Positions 7,770 to 15,244 of a stretch of DNA of 64,000 nt are shown in pieces. The stretch's first letter is position 1, and every line of letters starts with the position of its first letter. The notes under the pieces were generated by a model. That model saw only the letters and a list, made by a program, of their open reading frames with translations, ran no database searches and was not told the origin of the DNA. The DNA lies in assembly GCF_027922145.1 (NCBI RefSeq), contig NZ_BSFC01000013.1:1-64000 (forward strand), written 5' to 3'. The translations under genes were made by a program, and so were the position numbers. This DNA comes from Novosphingobium resinovorum (GTDB taxonomy: Bacteria > Pseudomonadota > Alphaproteobacteria > Sphingomonadales > Sphingomonadaceae).

Positions 7770-10016
7770 ATGAGCGAGACACGCGAACCCGAAAGCCGCC
7801 CCGAAGGCATCAGCGACTACACAGGACCGGCGGGCGGCTGGGGCGCGCTGCGAGCGGTAGCGCGCACAGTGCGCGAGCAGATGAAGGCCAGCCCCGACAC
7901 GCGCGCGCTCCTGCAAATGAACCAGCCCGACGGGTTCGACTGCCCCGGCTGCGCCTGGCCCGATCCACGCCATACGTCATCGTTCGAGTTCTGCGAGAAC
8001 GGCGCCAAGGCCGTCACTTGGGAAGCCACCGTCAAGCGCGTCGATCCCGACTTCTTCGCGCGCCACACCGCCACCGAACTGTGGTCCTGGAGCGATCACC
8101 AGTTGGAGGACGCGGGCCGCCTCACCGAACCGCTGCGCTACGATGCCGAGACCGACCACTATGTACCCATCACATGGGACGAAGCCTTCGCCCGCGCGGG
8201 TGCATCGATGCAGGCCCTCGCCCACGCCGACCAGGCCGAGTTCTACTGCTCCGGCCGCGCCTCCAACGAGGCCGCGTTCCTCTACCAGCTCTTAGCGCGC
8301 GAGTTCGGGACCAACAACTTCCCCGACTGCTCCAACATGTGCCACGAGGCGACCAGCACCGGCCTGCCCAAGTCGATCGGCATCGGCAAGGGCACGGTGA
8401 CGCTGGAGGACTTCGACCTTGCCGACGCGATCTTCTGCATCGGCCACAACCCCGGCACCAACCACCCGCGCATGCTCGGCACGCTGGCCGCCGCATCGAA
8501 GCGCGGCGTGCCCATCGTCGTCGCCAACCCGATGCGCGAGCGCGGACTCGAACGCTTCAAGTCGCCGCAGCATCCCACCGAAATGCTCTCGACCCATTCC
8601 ACCCCGCTCGCCTCTGCCTACCATCAGGTCCGCATCGGCGGCGACATGGCGATGCTCAAAGGCATGATGAAACTGGTGGTGGAGGCTGACGCCCTAGACC
8701 ACGCTTTCATCGCCGATCACACCGAAGGGCTGGATGCGCTCAGGGCCGATCTCGATGCCACCAGTTGGAACTGGATCGAGGTCGCCTCGGGCCTGACGCG
8801 CGATGCCATCGAAAGCATGGCGCAAGTCTACATGAAGGCGGAGCGGGTGATCGTCTGCTACGGCATGGGGATCACCCAGCACAAGCACGGCACCCAGAAC
8901 GTGCAGGCGATCGCCAACCTGCTCCTGCTTCGTGGGCAGTTCGGCAAGCAGGGCGCAGGCATCTGCCCCTTGCGCGGCCACAGCAACGTGCAGGGCGACC
9001 GCACCGTCGGCATTACCGAACTGCCGACCGAGGACATGCTGCAACGTCTCGACGCCGCTTTCGGCATCGCCGCGCCCCGCCATCACGGCCACAATGCAGT
9101 CGAAGCCCTTGCCGCCATGCGCTCCGGGCACTCGAAGGCGCTGATCTCGCTCGGCGGCAACCTCGCCGTCGCCATGCCCGATCCCGAGGCCTGCTTCGCT
9201 GCCGTGCGCGGGCTGGACCTTTCGGTCAATATCCTCACCAAGTTCAACCGCACTTGCCTGCTGACGGCGAAGGAGACTCTGGTGCTCCCCTGCCTCGGCC
9301 GCACCGAACTGGACGTGCAGGACGCCGGCCCGCAATGGGTGACGGTGGAGGACAGCATGTCGATGGTCCACGCCTCACGCGGCAAGCTCAAGGCGCCCGG
9401 CCCCGAGGTCCGCTCCGAGCCGGCGATCGTTGCCGGACTGGCGCAGGCGGCGATGCCGCACACCCGCATCGACTGGGCCGCGCTCGTCGCCGACTACGAC
9501 CGCATCCGCGACGGCATCGAGGCCGTCTATCCCGACTTTCGCGACTTCAACATTCGCGTGCGTGAGCCGGGTGGATTCCGCCTCACCATCGGCCCTGCGA
9601 CCCGCACGTGGAAGACACCGACCGGCAAGGCGCAGTTCATCGCGCACCCCCACGCCGAGGAACAGGTCGAGCGCTCGCTGCTGCTTACCACGATCCGCAG
9701 CCATGACCAGTACAACACCACCATCTACAGCCTCGACGATCGCTATCGCGGCGTCACCGGCCGCCGCGACGTGATCTTCGCCAACGAAGTGGACCTTGCC
9801 ATGCTGGGTCTGGCCGAAGGCGACAAGGTGGACGTCACCACCCCGGCCGGGCGCACCTTGAAGGGCTTCACGCTGGTCCGCCATGCCATCGCGCGCGGCT
9901 CGCTGGCGGCTTACTATCCGGAGGCCAACTGCCTTGTGCCGCTGGACGACTATGACCCCGCGAGCGGCACCCCGGCCTACAAGTCGATCCCGGTCACCAT
10001 CCGCGCTGCCGCCTGA
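7770..10016 (+). CDS. Molybdopterin oxidoreductase, YdeP/FdhF-like alpha subunit
   Basis: A 748-residue molybdopterin-dependent oxidoreductase that resembles Escherichia coli YdeP along its length. Shared segments include YTGPAGGWGA near the N-terminus, GFDCPGCAWPDP near residue 56, NNFPDCSNMCHE near 185, CIGHNPGTNHPRM, CPLRGHSNVQGDRTVGI near 405 and RSHDQYNTTIYSLDDRYRG near 645. Molybdopterin domains occupy roughly 100-560 and the C-terminal cofactor-binding domain 630-740. The family differs from true formate dehydrogenases in lacking the usual N-terminal 4Fe-4S motif; its substrate is not established. It lies 110 bp after the LysR gene, shows no link to aromatic degradation, and has no fdhD-like gene beside it. 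Confidence 0.88.
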   Translation: MSETREPESRPEGISDYTGPAGGWGALRAVARTVREQMKASPDTRALLQMNQPDGFDCPGCAWPDPRHTSSFEFCENGAKAVTWEATVKRVDPDFFARHTATELWSWSDHQLEDAGRLTEPLRYDAETDHYVPITWDEAFARAGASMQALAHADQAEFYCSGRASNEAAFLYQLLAREFGTNNFPDCSNMCHEATSTGLPKSIGIGKGTVTLEDFDLADAIFCIGHNPGTNHPRMLGTLAAASKRGVPIVVANPMRERGLERFKSPQHPTEMLSTHSTPLASAYHQVRIGGDMAMLKGMMKLVVEADALDHAFIADHTEGLDALRADLDATSWNWIEVASGLTRDAIESMAQVYMKAERVIVCYGMGITQHKHGTQNVQAIANLLLLRGQFGKQGAGICPLRGHSNVQGDRTVGITELPTEDMLQRLDAAFGIAAPRHHGHNAVEALAAMRSGHSKALISLGGNLAVAMPDPEACFAAVRGLDLSVNILTKFNRTCLLTAKETLVLPCLGRTELDVQDAGPQWVTVEDSMSMVHASRGKLKAPGPEVRSEPAIVAGLAQAAMPHTRIDWAALVADYDRIRDGIEAVYPDFRDFNIRVREPGGFRLTIGPATRTWKTPTGKAQFIAHPHAEEQVERSLLLTTIRSHDQYNTTIYSLDDRYRGVTGRRDVIFANEVDLAMLGLAEGDKVDVTTPAGRTLKGFTLVRHAIARGSLAAYYPEANCLVPLDDYDPASGTPAYKSIPVTIRAAA

Positions 10017-10031
10017 TCGCACGCATGAGAA

Positions 10032-10065
10032 CGCCCCCGAGAGTGAGTGGTCTCTCCCGGGGGCG
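10032..10065. terminator. Hairpin after the molybdopterin oxidoreductase
   Basis: CGCCCCCGAGAG and CTCTCCCGGGGGCG face each other across a 6-8 nt loop, forming a very GC-rich stem with a small bulge 15 bp after the stop codon. There is no T-run, so intrinsic termination is probable but not certain. Confidence 0.55.
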
Positions 10066-10148
10066 CAGGCCGCCGCGTCATCGGTGGGGGATGGAAGCGA
10101 CGCAGCGGTGTTAGGCACGCCTTTCTGACGAAGGCTTATCTGCGGAAC

Positions 10149-10928
10149 TTACTGGTCGCGGCTGGTGCTGGCACCGAGGCCGACCGAACCGTTCGCACCG
10201 CTCTTCGAAGCCGAACCGCTGCCCGAGCCGGTCACGTTGGCGCTGCGCTTGCCCGCCTGCGCGTTGGCAGAACCATTACCCGAACCCGAGGCTGAGCTGT
10301 TCGCCGCGCTGGACGCCGCATCGCGGGCCTGGCTGCCGACCGCCTGCGCCTTCTCTGCCGCGGCCGAGCGGGCTGCCTGAGCCGTCCCGGTCGCGGTGCC
10401 CGCAACCTGCGAAGTCACGCCCGAGGTATCAGGCAGGCTGCCCGAGCCGGCGAGGTTGCCCGCGCCCGAAGCCGAGCCGTTCGCGCCCGATCCCGTCAGT
10501 GAACCGGCGAGCGAACCCGTGGCCGAGCCCGTGCCGGTTGCCGAACCGCTACCCGCCGTCGAGCGGGCGGAGTCGACGAGGCCGCTGGCCTGCGAGCGGG
10601 CGCTATCGGCTGCACCGGTCACCGCCGAGGTATCCGGCGCCGAAACCGAGGGCTTGGTCACGGACTTCCTGGCGTGGCCGCTGGCATTGCCCGAGGCCCG
10701 CGACGAAACGCTGCGGCTGGCGCGCGAGGCGCTGATGTCGCCCGCACCGCCCATGGTCCCGTCGATCGAGCTGCCGACACCGCCGATGGTGCCGCCCAGC
10801 GAGCCGCCGAGGCCACCGCCGAGCGATCCGCCAAGGCCGCCACCGCCCAGCAGCTGGGCATTGGCCACGCCTGGCGCGGCGATCAGGGCAAGAGTTGCGA
10901 TGGCGGTCGTGAGTGAGAGCTTGTTCAT
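10149..10928 (-). CDS. Exported Gly/Ser/Ala-rich low-complexity protein
   Basis: A 259-residue protein starting with a clear signal peptide (residues 1-24, ending GVANA before QLLGGG). Residues ~25-62 are glycine repeats of the LGGSLGG type; the rest is almost entirely Ser, Ala, Gly, Thr and Asn with scattered Arg/Lys and no cysteine. There is no recognisable enzyme domain, so a disordered, matrix-like or surface role is possible but unproven. It is in the same neighbourhood as an ECF sigma factor, and the upstream motif at 10982-11009 matches that sigma gene's own promoter-like motif, so it is probably a target of that sigma factor. The signal peptide and gene-like start argue that it is real despite the low complexity. 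Confidence 0.72.
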   Translation of the reverse strand: MNKLSLTTAIATLALIAAPGVANAQLLGGGGLGGSLGGGLGGSLGGTIGGVGSSIDGTMGGAGDISASRASRSVSSRASGNASGHARKSVTKPSVSAPDTSAVTGAADSARSQASGLVDSARSTAGSGSATGTGSATGSLAGSLTGSGANGSASGAGNLAGSGSLPDTSGVTSQVAGTATGTAQAARSAAAEKAQAVGSQARDAASSAANSSASGSGNGSANAQAGKRSANVTGSGSGSASKSGANGSVGLGASTSRDQ

Positions 10929-10981
10929 GGGATTTGCTCCTTCCTTGTTGTCGTTGGCCCCGTCCGGGGTGTCTGATGGAA

Positions 10982-11009
10982 GGAACGGATGGCCATTTCG
11001 CTTTCATCC
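10982..11009 (-). promoter_or_regulatory. ECF-type promoter motif upstream of Gly/Ser protein
   Basis: Read on the minus strand this is GGATGAAA-N13-CCGTTCC, 54 nt before the start codon. The same two boxes at exactly the same 28-nt span occur twice more, back to back, between the S8 peptidase and sigma factor genes. The repeat is direct; its use by the neighbouring ECF sigma factor is inferred. Confidence 0.62.
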
Positions 11010-11039
11010 ATGGCCGATGAAATTATTTCAGATTTTTTT

Positions 11040-12284
11040 CTAAAGGCCCGATCGGCAGATGTTGCACAACACGCCGCGTCCGGTTCGGCGCTGCCCCTTG
11101 ATGGCTTCGGAATCCACGGCTTTCATCGCCTCTGCGGCACTTGTGACGAGTGCCCGCCGCGCCGCGATACGCGACGCCACCAGCGGCGCAGCATAGGACG
11201 TTCCGCGCAGCGACTGACGCCCCTTGCCCGGGACAAGCGCCGACATGTCAGCTCCCGGCGCAGCATAATCGAGGTGCAAGGCACGCCCCGCCTCGATCAG
11301 CACACGTCCCGATCCGTCTACGCCGGTCACCGCGATCACGCCGGGATAGGACGCCGGAAAGGCAGGCGGAGCCGCTGCGCCATCGTTGCCGACAGCGGCC
11401 ACCACCGTCATCCCCTTGCTCTGCGCCGAAGCCACCGCCCGCGCCAGCAGCGGGTTGGACGGACCGACCAGGCTGATCGACACCACCGGCACGCCCTGCA
11501 CCTGCATCCACCCCAGCGCCCTGGCGATCGCCAGCGCATTGCCGCCTGCCGGGTCGGAGCCATAGACATCGGCGCCATAGATACGTGCAGTCCCCGCCCC
11601 CGTCAGGAGCGAGGCGATCGCGCTGGCATGGTCGCTGGTTTTCGGCGCCCCCGCCGCAAAGCCGCGCTGCGAGGCAAGCCGCGCCGAACCACCGATGCCG
11701 CCGTCGATGACCCCGACAGTGCCGCCGCGTGGAAGCGCTCCGGATGCCGCCTTGCCGTCGTTCGTGGGGGTGCCACCCGAAGGAAAATGCAACTGATCCG
11801 CGCTGATCTCCCGGCCGGGAAGGGCCTTGCGCAAATCCTCCACCGACTTGGCCACAGAGGCACCTGACGGCACCTGAAAGCGCGCAAAGCGGACATCGAG
11901 CCCCTCGAGCGTTCCCTGCTCGAGCACGCTGTACCCCTGCCGCCGCGCGGTATCGAGCGCCGCCTCGTCAGGGTCGAGCATCAGCACTTCGCCCCGCACG
12001 GCAGGCTGGTGCTGCTCATCCCACTCGACCCGGTCGCCGTGATCCGCGACCAGTCGCGTTAGCCGCCGTACCCGCTCGTTTGCCAGCGCACGGACGTCGC
12101 TCACGATCCGCCCGACGGGCTCTACCACCGGGCCCGCAAGATCACCGAGCGTGTCGCGCACGCGGCCCACGGTGCCGGGCACATCGATCGGCAACCCGCC
12201 GCCCAGTTGCGCCTCCGCCGGCACCGACGGCGCAGCGAGGAACAGGGCGGCGATGCCGGTCGATAGCAGCGTGCGGTGTCTCAT
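11040..12284 (-). CDS. Secreted S8-family serine peptidase (subtilisin-like)
   Basis: The preferred start at ATG 12284 (MRHRTLLSTG) gives 414 residues with a signal peptide (to about residue 26, PAEAQ). Catalytic triad motifs are present: Asp in GVIDGGIGG, His in SDHASAIASL and Ser in LRGTSYAAPLVASR, with the oxyanion region AAVGNDGAA. The N-terminal ~150 residues before the catalytic domain have no strong motif. The gene is divergent from the ECF sigma factor with an 86-bp gap holding a symmetrical promoter-like element. S8 peptidases next to a sigma/anti-sigma pair recur in sphingomonads as far as I recall; the substrate is unknown. Upstream in-frame starts to 12380 would run into the sigma gene and are not favoured. 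Confidence 0.85.
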   Translation of the reverse strand: MRHRTLLSTGIAALFLAAPSVPAEAQLGGGLPIDVPGTVGRVRDTLGDLAGPVVEPVGRIVSDVRALANERVRRLTRLVADHGDRVEWDEQHQPAVRGEVLMLDPDEAALDTARRQGYSVLEQGTLEGLDVRFARFQVPSGASVAKSVEDLRKALPGREISADQLHFPSGGTPTNDGKAASGALPRGGTVGVIDGGIGGSARLASQRGFAAGAPKTSDHASAIASLLTGAGTARIYGADVYGSDPAGGNALAIARALGWMQVQGVPVVSISLVGPSNPLLARAVASAQSKGMTVVAAVGNDGAAAPPAFPASYPGVIAVTGVDGSGRVLIEAGRALHLDYAAPGADMSALVPGKGRQSLRGTSYAAPLVASRIAARRALVTSAAEAMKAVDSEAIKGQRRTGRGVLCNICRSGL

Positions 12285-12320
12285 CAGTCCATCCGATAGC
12301 AAAAATTTCATGGCTTTCAG

Positions 12321-12348
12321 GGATGAAACGCGGCAGTCGGTCCGTTTC
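12321..12348 (+). promoter_or_regulatory. ECF-type promoter motif, sigma factor direction
   Basis: GGATGAAA-N13-CCGTTTC, 22 nt before the sigma factor start codon. It overlaps its mirror copy on the other strand because the two outer 10-nt arms (GGATGAAACG at 12321-12330, CGTTTCATCC at 12343-12352) are perfect reverse complements. Confidence 0.62.
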
Positions 12349-12352
12349 ATCC
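12325..12352 (-). promoter_or_regulatory. ECF-type promoter motif, S8 peptidase direction
   Basis: On the minus strand GGATGAAA-N13-GCGTTTC, with the same 28-nt span as the copies serving the sigma factor and the Gly/Ser protein. It points towards the S8 peptidase start, 40 bp away. Confidence 0.6.
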
Positions 12353-12370
12353 TGCGGACAAGACATTTCG

Positions 12371-12880
12371 ATGAACGCATCGACGAGCCAAGACCGTTTC
12401 TGCGAAGAACTCACCGCCCTGCTGCCGCGCCTGCGGCGCTTCGCGCGGGGGCTCGCCCGTGATCCGGCCGACGCCGACGACTTGTGCCAGCAGACGGTCG
12501 AGCGCGCGCTCAAGTCCCGCCAGTCGTGGCAGGACGGCACACGCCTCGACGCTTGGGTTTACAGGATCATGCGCAACCAGTGGATCGACGAAGTACGGGC
12601 AAGGACGCGGCGCTCGCAGACTTTCACCCATGAAGAAGAAGGGGCCAACATCGGCGCCCCCGGCGATCTCGCGGCCGAGAACCTGGTCGAGTTGGGGAAC
12701 GTCGGCAGGGCCTTGGCACGCCTCCCGGAAGAGCAGCGCGAGGCCGTCATACTCGTACTTGTCGAGGGCTTCGCCTACAAGGAAGCGGCGGAAATCATCG
12801 GCGTGCCCCAGGGTACGCTCACCTCGCGCCTCGGCCGAGGGCGTGAAGCACTGTTGCGCGAACTGGGAGAAATCGCATGA
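12371..12880 (+). CDS. ECF-type RNA polymerase sigma factor
   Basis: A 169-residue sigma-70 family protein with only regions 2 and 4. Region 2 spans residues ~10-85 (ARDPADADDLCQQTVERAL, LDAWVYRIMRNQWIDEVR). Region 4 spans ~110-165 (LARLPEEQREAVILVLVEGFAYKEAA, GVPQGTLTSRLGRGREALL). The stop overlaps the start of the anti-sigma gene as ATGA. Upstream lies the palindromic GGATGAAA/CGTT element, implying autoregulation. The likely role is an envelope or stress response controlling the S8 peptidase and the Gly/Ser-rich protein. The ECF subgroup cannot be fixed by eye. Confidence 0.9.
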   Translation: MNASTSQDRFCEELTALLPRLRRFARGLARDPADADDLCQQTVERALKSRQSWQDGTRLDAWVYRIMRNQWIDEVRARTRRSQTFTHEEEGANIGAPGDLAAENLVELGNVGRALARLPEEQREAVILVLVEGFAYKEAAEIIGVPQGTLTSRLGRGREALLRELGEIA

Positions 12881-13665
12881 CCGTGAGCGATGATGAATTC
12901 ACTGCCTATGTCGATGGCGAACTCACCGGCGCAGAGGCGCAACGGGTGGCCGCCGCGATTGCCGGCGACCCCGCACTGGCGTCGCGGCTGGAGGCGCAGC
13001 AGCGCCTTCGCGCACTGTTGCGCGGCCACCTCGATCCCGTCGCGGTTGAGCCGGTGCCGGAAAGCCTGACACAGATGATCGCAGCCGCTGCGGCGGAGGA
13101 TGCCGAGCGCGACATGACCGACACGAAGCAGCATGAACCGGCGCGCGTCCTCGATTTCGCCGCCGCACGCGCGCGTCGTGACGATCAGGTCCGCGCCGCC
13201 CGGCCTCCTCGCCTGACCCTGCCCCGCTGGTGGGGTACGGGAGCGGCCATCGCCGCCTCGCTCGTGCTCGGCCTGTTTTTCGGGATGCGCGTTGCCGACG
13301 ACGGCGCCAGTGTCACCTCGGGCGGTGCTCTCGTTGCCTCGGGCATGCTGGCAAAGGGCCTCGACGAAAAGCTGGCCTCCGCCAACGAACCCGGCAAGCT
13401 ACGCATCCTGACCAGCTTCCGCCGCGAGGACGGCAACTATTGCCGCGTCTACGATGCCGGGGCCAGTTCAGGTATCGCCTGCAAGGACGCCCAGGGCTGG
13501 ATCCTGCAGCGCACCGTTGCGAACGGAGCGCCCGAACGCGGTGCGTACCGTCAGGCCGGATCCGCCGCAGGCGAACTCATGGCTGCGGCGCAAACCATGG
13601 CCATTGGCGAGCCGCTTGATGCCGCGCAGGAACGAGCAGCGCGCAGGGAAAAGTGGAACAAGTAA
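12877..13665 (+). CDS. Transmembrane anti-sigma factor
   Basis: A 262-residue protein. The N-terminus (DDEFTAYVDGELTGAEAQRV) resembles the anti-sigma zinc-finger-like helical domain but lacks the HxxxCxxC metal motif. One membrane segment lies near residues 118-138 (GTGAAIAASLVLGLFFGMRV). The C-terminal ~120 residues should be periplasmic and contain two cysteines (NYCRVYD, GIACKD) that could form a disulfide. It overlaps the sigma gene by 4 bp, the usual sign of a sigma/anti-sigma pair. The function is assigned from this pairing and topology. Confidence 0.85.
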   Translation: MTVSDDEFTAYVDGELTGAEAQRVAAAIAGDPALASRLEAQQRLRALLRGHLDPVAVEPVPESLTQMIAAAAAEDAERDMTDTKQHEPARVLDFAAARARRDDQVRAARPPRLTLPRWWGTGAAIAASLVLGLFFGMRVADDGASVTSGGALVASGMLAKGLDEKLASANEPGKLRILTSFRREDGNYCRVYDAGASSGIACKDAQGWILQRTVANGAPERGAYRQAGSAAGELMAAAQTMAIGEPLDAAQERAARREKWNK

Positions 13666-13681
13666 CCCTCTCAAGCACACC

Positions 13682-13708
13682 GCCTGCGCCCCGGCTCTGG
13701 ACGCAGGC
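13682..13708. terminator. Hairpin between convergent genes
   Basis: GCCTGCG (13682-13688) pairs with CGCAGGC (13702-13708) and is followed by a pyrimidine-rich stretch. It lies between the anti-sigma factor and the convergent PepSY gene, so it could end the plus-strand transcript. Confidence 0.4.
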
Positions 13709-13742
13709 CTGCTTCTTCTCCGAGAGACCACGACGGTCAGGA

Positions 13743-15239
13743 TCACGCTATCGCCTGTCGCGCCGCTTTTCGGCGACGGCGCCTCACAAGATGGTTCCAA
13801 CCGATAACGATCCCCGACAGCGACATGATGATCCCAAGTGCAGAGAGCAACCACATCAATGGCTCGCGCAGGAAACGGTTGGCGAGCAGGAATGGTAGAT
13901 CGAAATCATGCAGCGCGTTGAAAAACCATCGGTAACTGCGTCCACTCGCGTTCTGCTGGCTCAACAGTGACCCTCCACGCGGGTCAATGGTCGTCCATGT
14001 CCGCTCCGCATCGCCGAAGATGACGCGAACAACCGGCAGGGTGCGTTCGTGCCGGTGGGAGTACCAGTAAAGGTCCGGCTTCTGCAGGACGACAACATTC
14101 CTGACCGGCGTACCCGGCATCAGGCGCCGGGCATTGGCGACCAGTTCGGCTTGCGTGAAACGCAATGCCCGGCCATCCGGGGTGGCGATCATCGAGTGCC
14201 CGGTCTTCACCGTCAGCGTGACCACCGGGCGGCCGCCGACCCAGGCCAGCCGCGCTTCCCGGGCCTGAGGTGCGCGGGCGGCAAGCCTGCCGCCATCCAG
14301 CACAGGAAAGTCCGCACTCGCGTGCGCCGCATAGAGGGCGGCACCCCCCGACGGCCCATTGCGCGCGAACCAGTCGAAAGGGCTGACCGAAAGCCATCCA
14401 CTGAACATCCAGGTAATGGCGAAGATCCCTCCGGCCAGTCCGGTCAGATGGTGCCATTTCATCCAGCCTCGATAGAGTGTTATCGCCCCATTCCTGTAGC
14501 GCCGGCGCAGCCTGAGACGCAGGATACCGACCCACATGCCGGTAATACCGAGGACCACGGCCGGACCGGACGTCCACAGCACCACCTGTCGCCACAAAGA
14601 TCCGTCGCGGCGGATGGCGGTGAGGTATAGCCAGTGCGGCACCGCGCCCACCCAGTTCCATGCCCTTTCACGGGCGTCCGTGTTCTGAACCGGCTCTCCG
14701 CTGGTGGAGGAGACGTAGATCTGGGTACCCCGAGCATCTCCCAGCGAGACCTTCCACAACGGTCTCGCCCACTTGAACCCTTGTGCGACGGTCCATTGAT
14801 CGTCGTGAATACGCTCCACACGGGTGATCGGCGCGGCGCCCGCGAAGCGCCGCGCCGCCGCTATCGCAGAGGCAGCATCCGGTGCGGAAAGGCGCCGCCC
14901 GTCCAAAGCCGACAAGGCGATCCGCCGCTGCTTGTCCCGGATACGCCAAGCGGGCTCTCCCGCCGCCATATCGAGGCGAAGTTCCGCGGGAAACCCCTGC
15001 TGTCCGGCGCGGCGAAGCGCCTCGGTCGGACTGATCCTCACCCGGCTCCAGTCGATCGGAGCCAGCCCTGCAAGCCGCTCCTCCTCGGTCAGCGACGGGT
15101 AGGGCACGTACATCATGACCACGCCCGAAACGAACCACAGGAGAAACATCAGGCAGACCGCGATGCCCAGCCAGCGGTGAAGCCAGTACAGCCACCGCAG
15201 GCTGGCCTTGAGGCCCCTCTTTACCAAGGCGTGCGCCAT
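13743..15239 (-). CDS. PepSY-domain inner-membrane protein
   Basis: Using ATG 15239 (MAHALVKRG), the protein has 498 residues. Membrane segments are seen near residues 18-45 (WLGIAVCLMFLLWFVSGVV), ~240-262, ~285-305 and ~465-487, with a large periplasmic part carrying PepSY-like segments. Such proteins sit next to TonB-dependent receptors in many sphingomonads and are suspected to act as inner-membrane ferric reductases or transport partners. It starts 5 bp after the stop of the receptor at 15245-17371, so the pair shares the upstream cobalamin riboswitch. Its substrate (a corrinoid, cobalt or iron complex) is not known. Confidence 0.82.
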   Translation of the reverse strand: MAHALVKRGLKASLRWLYWLHRWLGIAVCLMFLLWFVSGVVMMYVPYPSLTEEERLAGLAPIDWSRVRISPTEALRRAGQQGFPAELRLDMAAGEPAWRIRDKQRRIALSALDGRRLSAPDAASAIAAARRFAGAAPITRVERIHDDQWTVAQGFKWARPLWKVSLGDARGTQIYVSSTSGEPVQNTDARERAWNWVGAVPHWLYLTAIRRDGSLWRQVVLWTSGPAVVLGITGMWVGILRLRLRRRYRNGAITLYRGWMKWHHLTGLAGGIFAITWMFSGWLSVSPFDWFARNGPSGGAALYAAHASADFPVLDGGRLAARAPQAREARLAWVGGRPVVTLTVKTGHSMIATPDGRALRFTQAELVANARRLMPGTPVRNVVVLQKPDLYWYSHRHERTLPVVRVIFGDAERTWTTIDPRGGSLLSQQNASGRSYRWFFNALHDFDLPFLLANRFLREPLMWLLSALGIIMSLSGIVIGWNHLVRRRRRKAARQAIA

Positions 15240-15244
15240 CGCCC

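Noticed and set aside
10165-11043. Long plus-strand frame of Pro/Glu-rich sequence antisense to the Gly/Ser protein
   Set aside because: It is the mirror of GC-rich low-complexity codons. The minus strand has a signal peptide and a promoter motif; the plus frame has neither.
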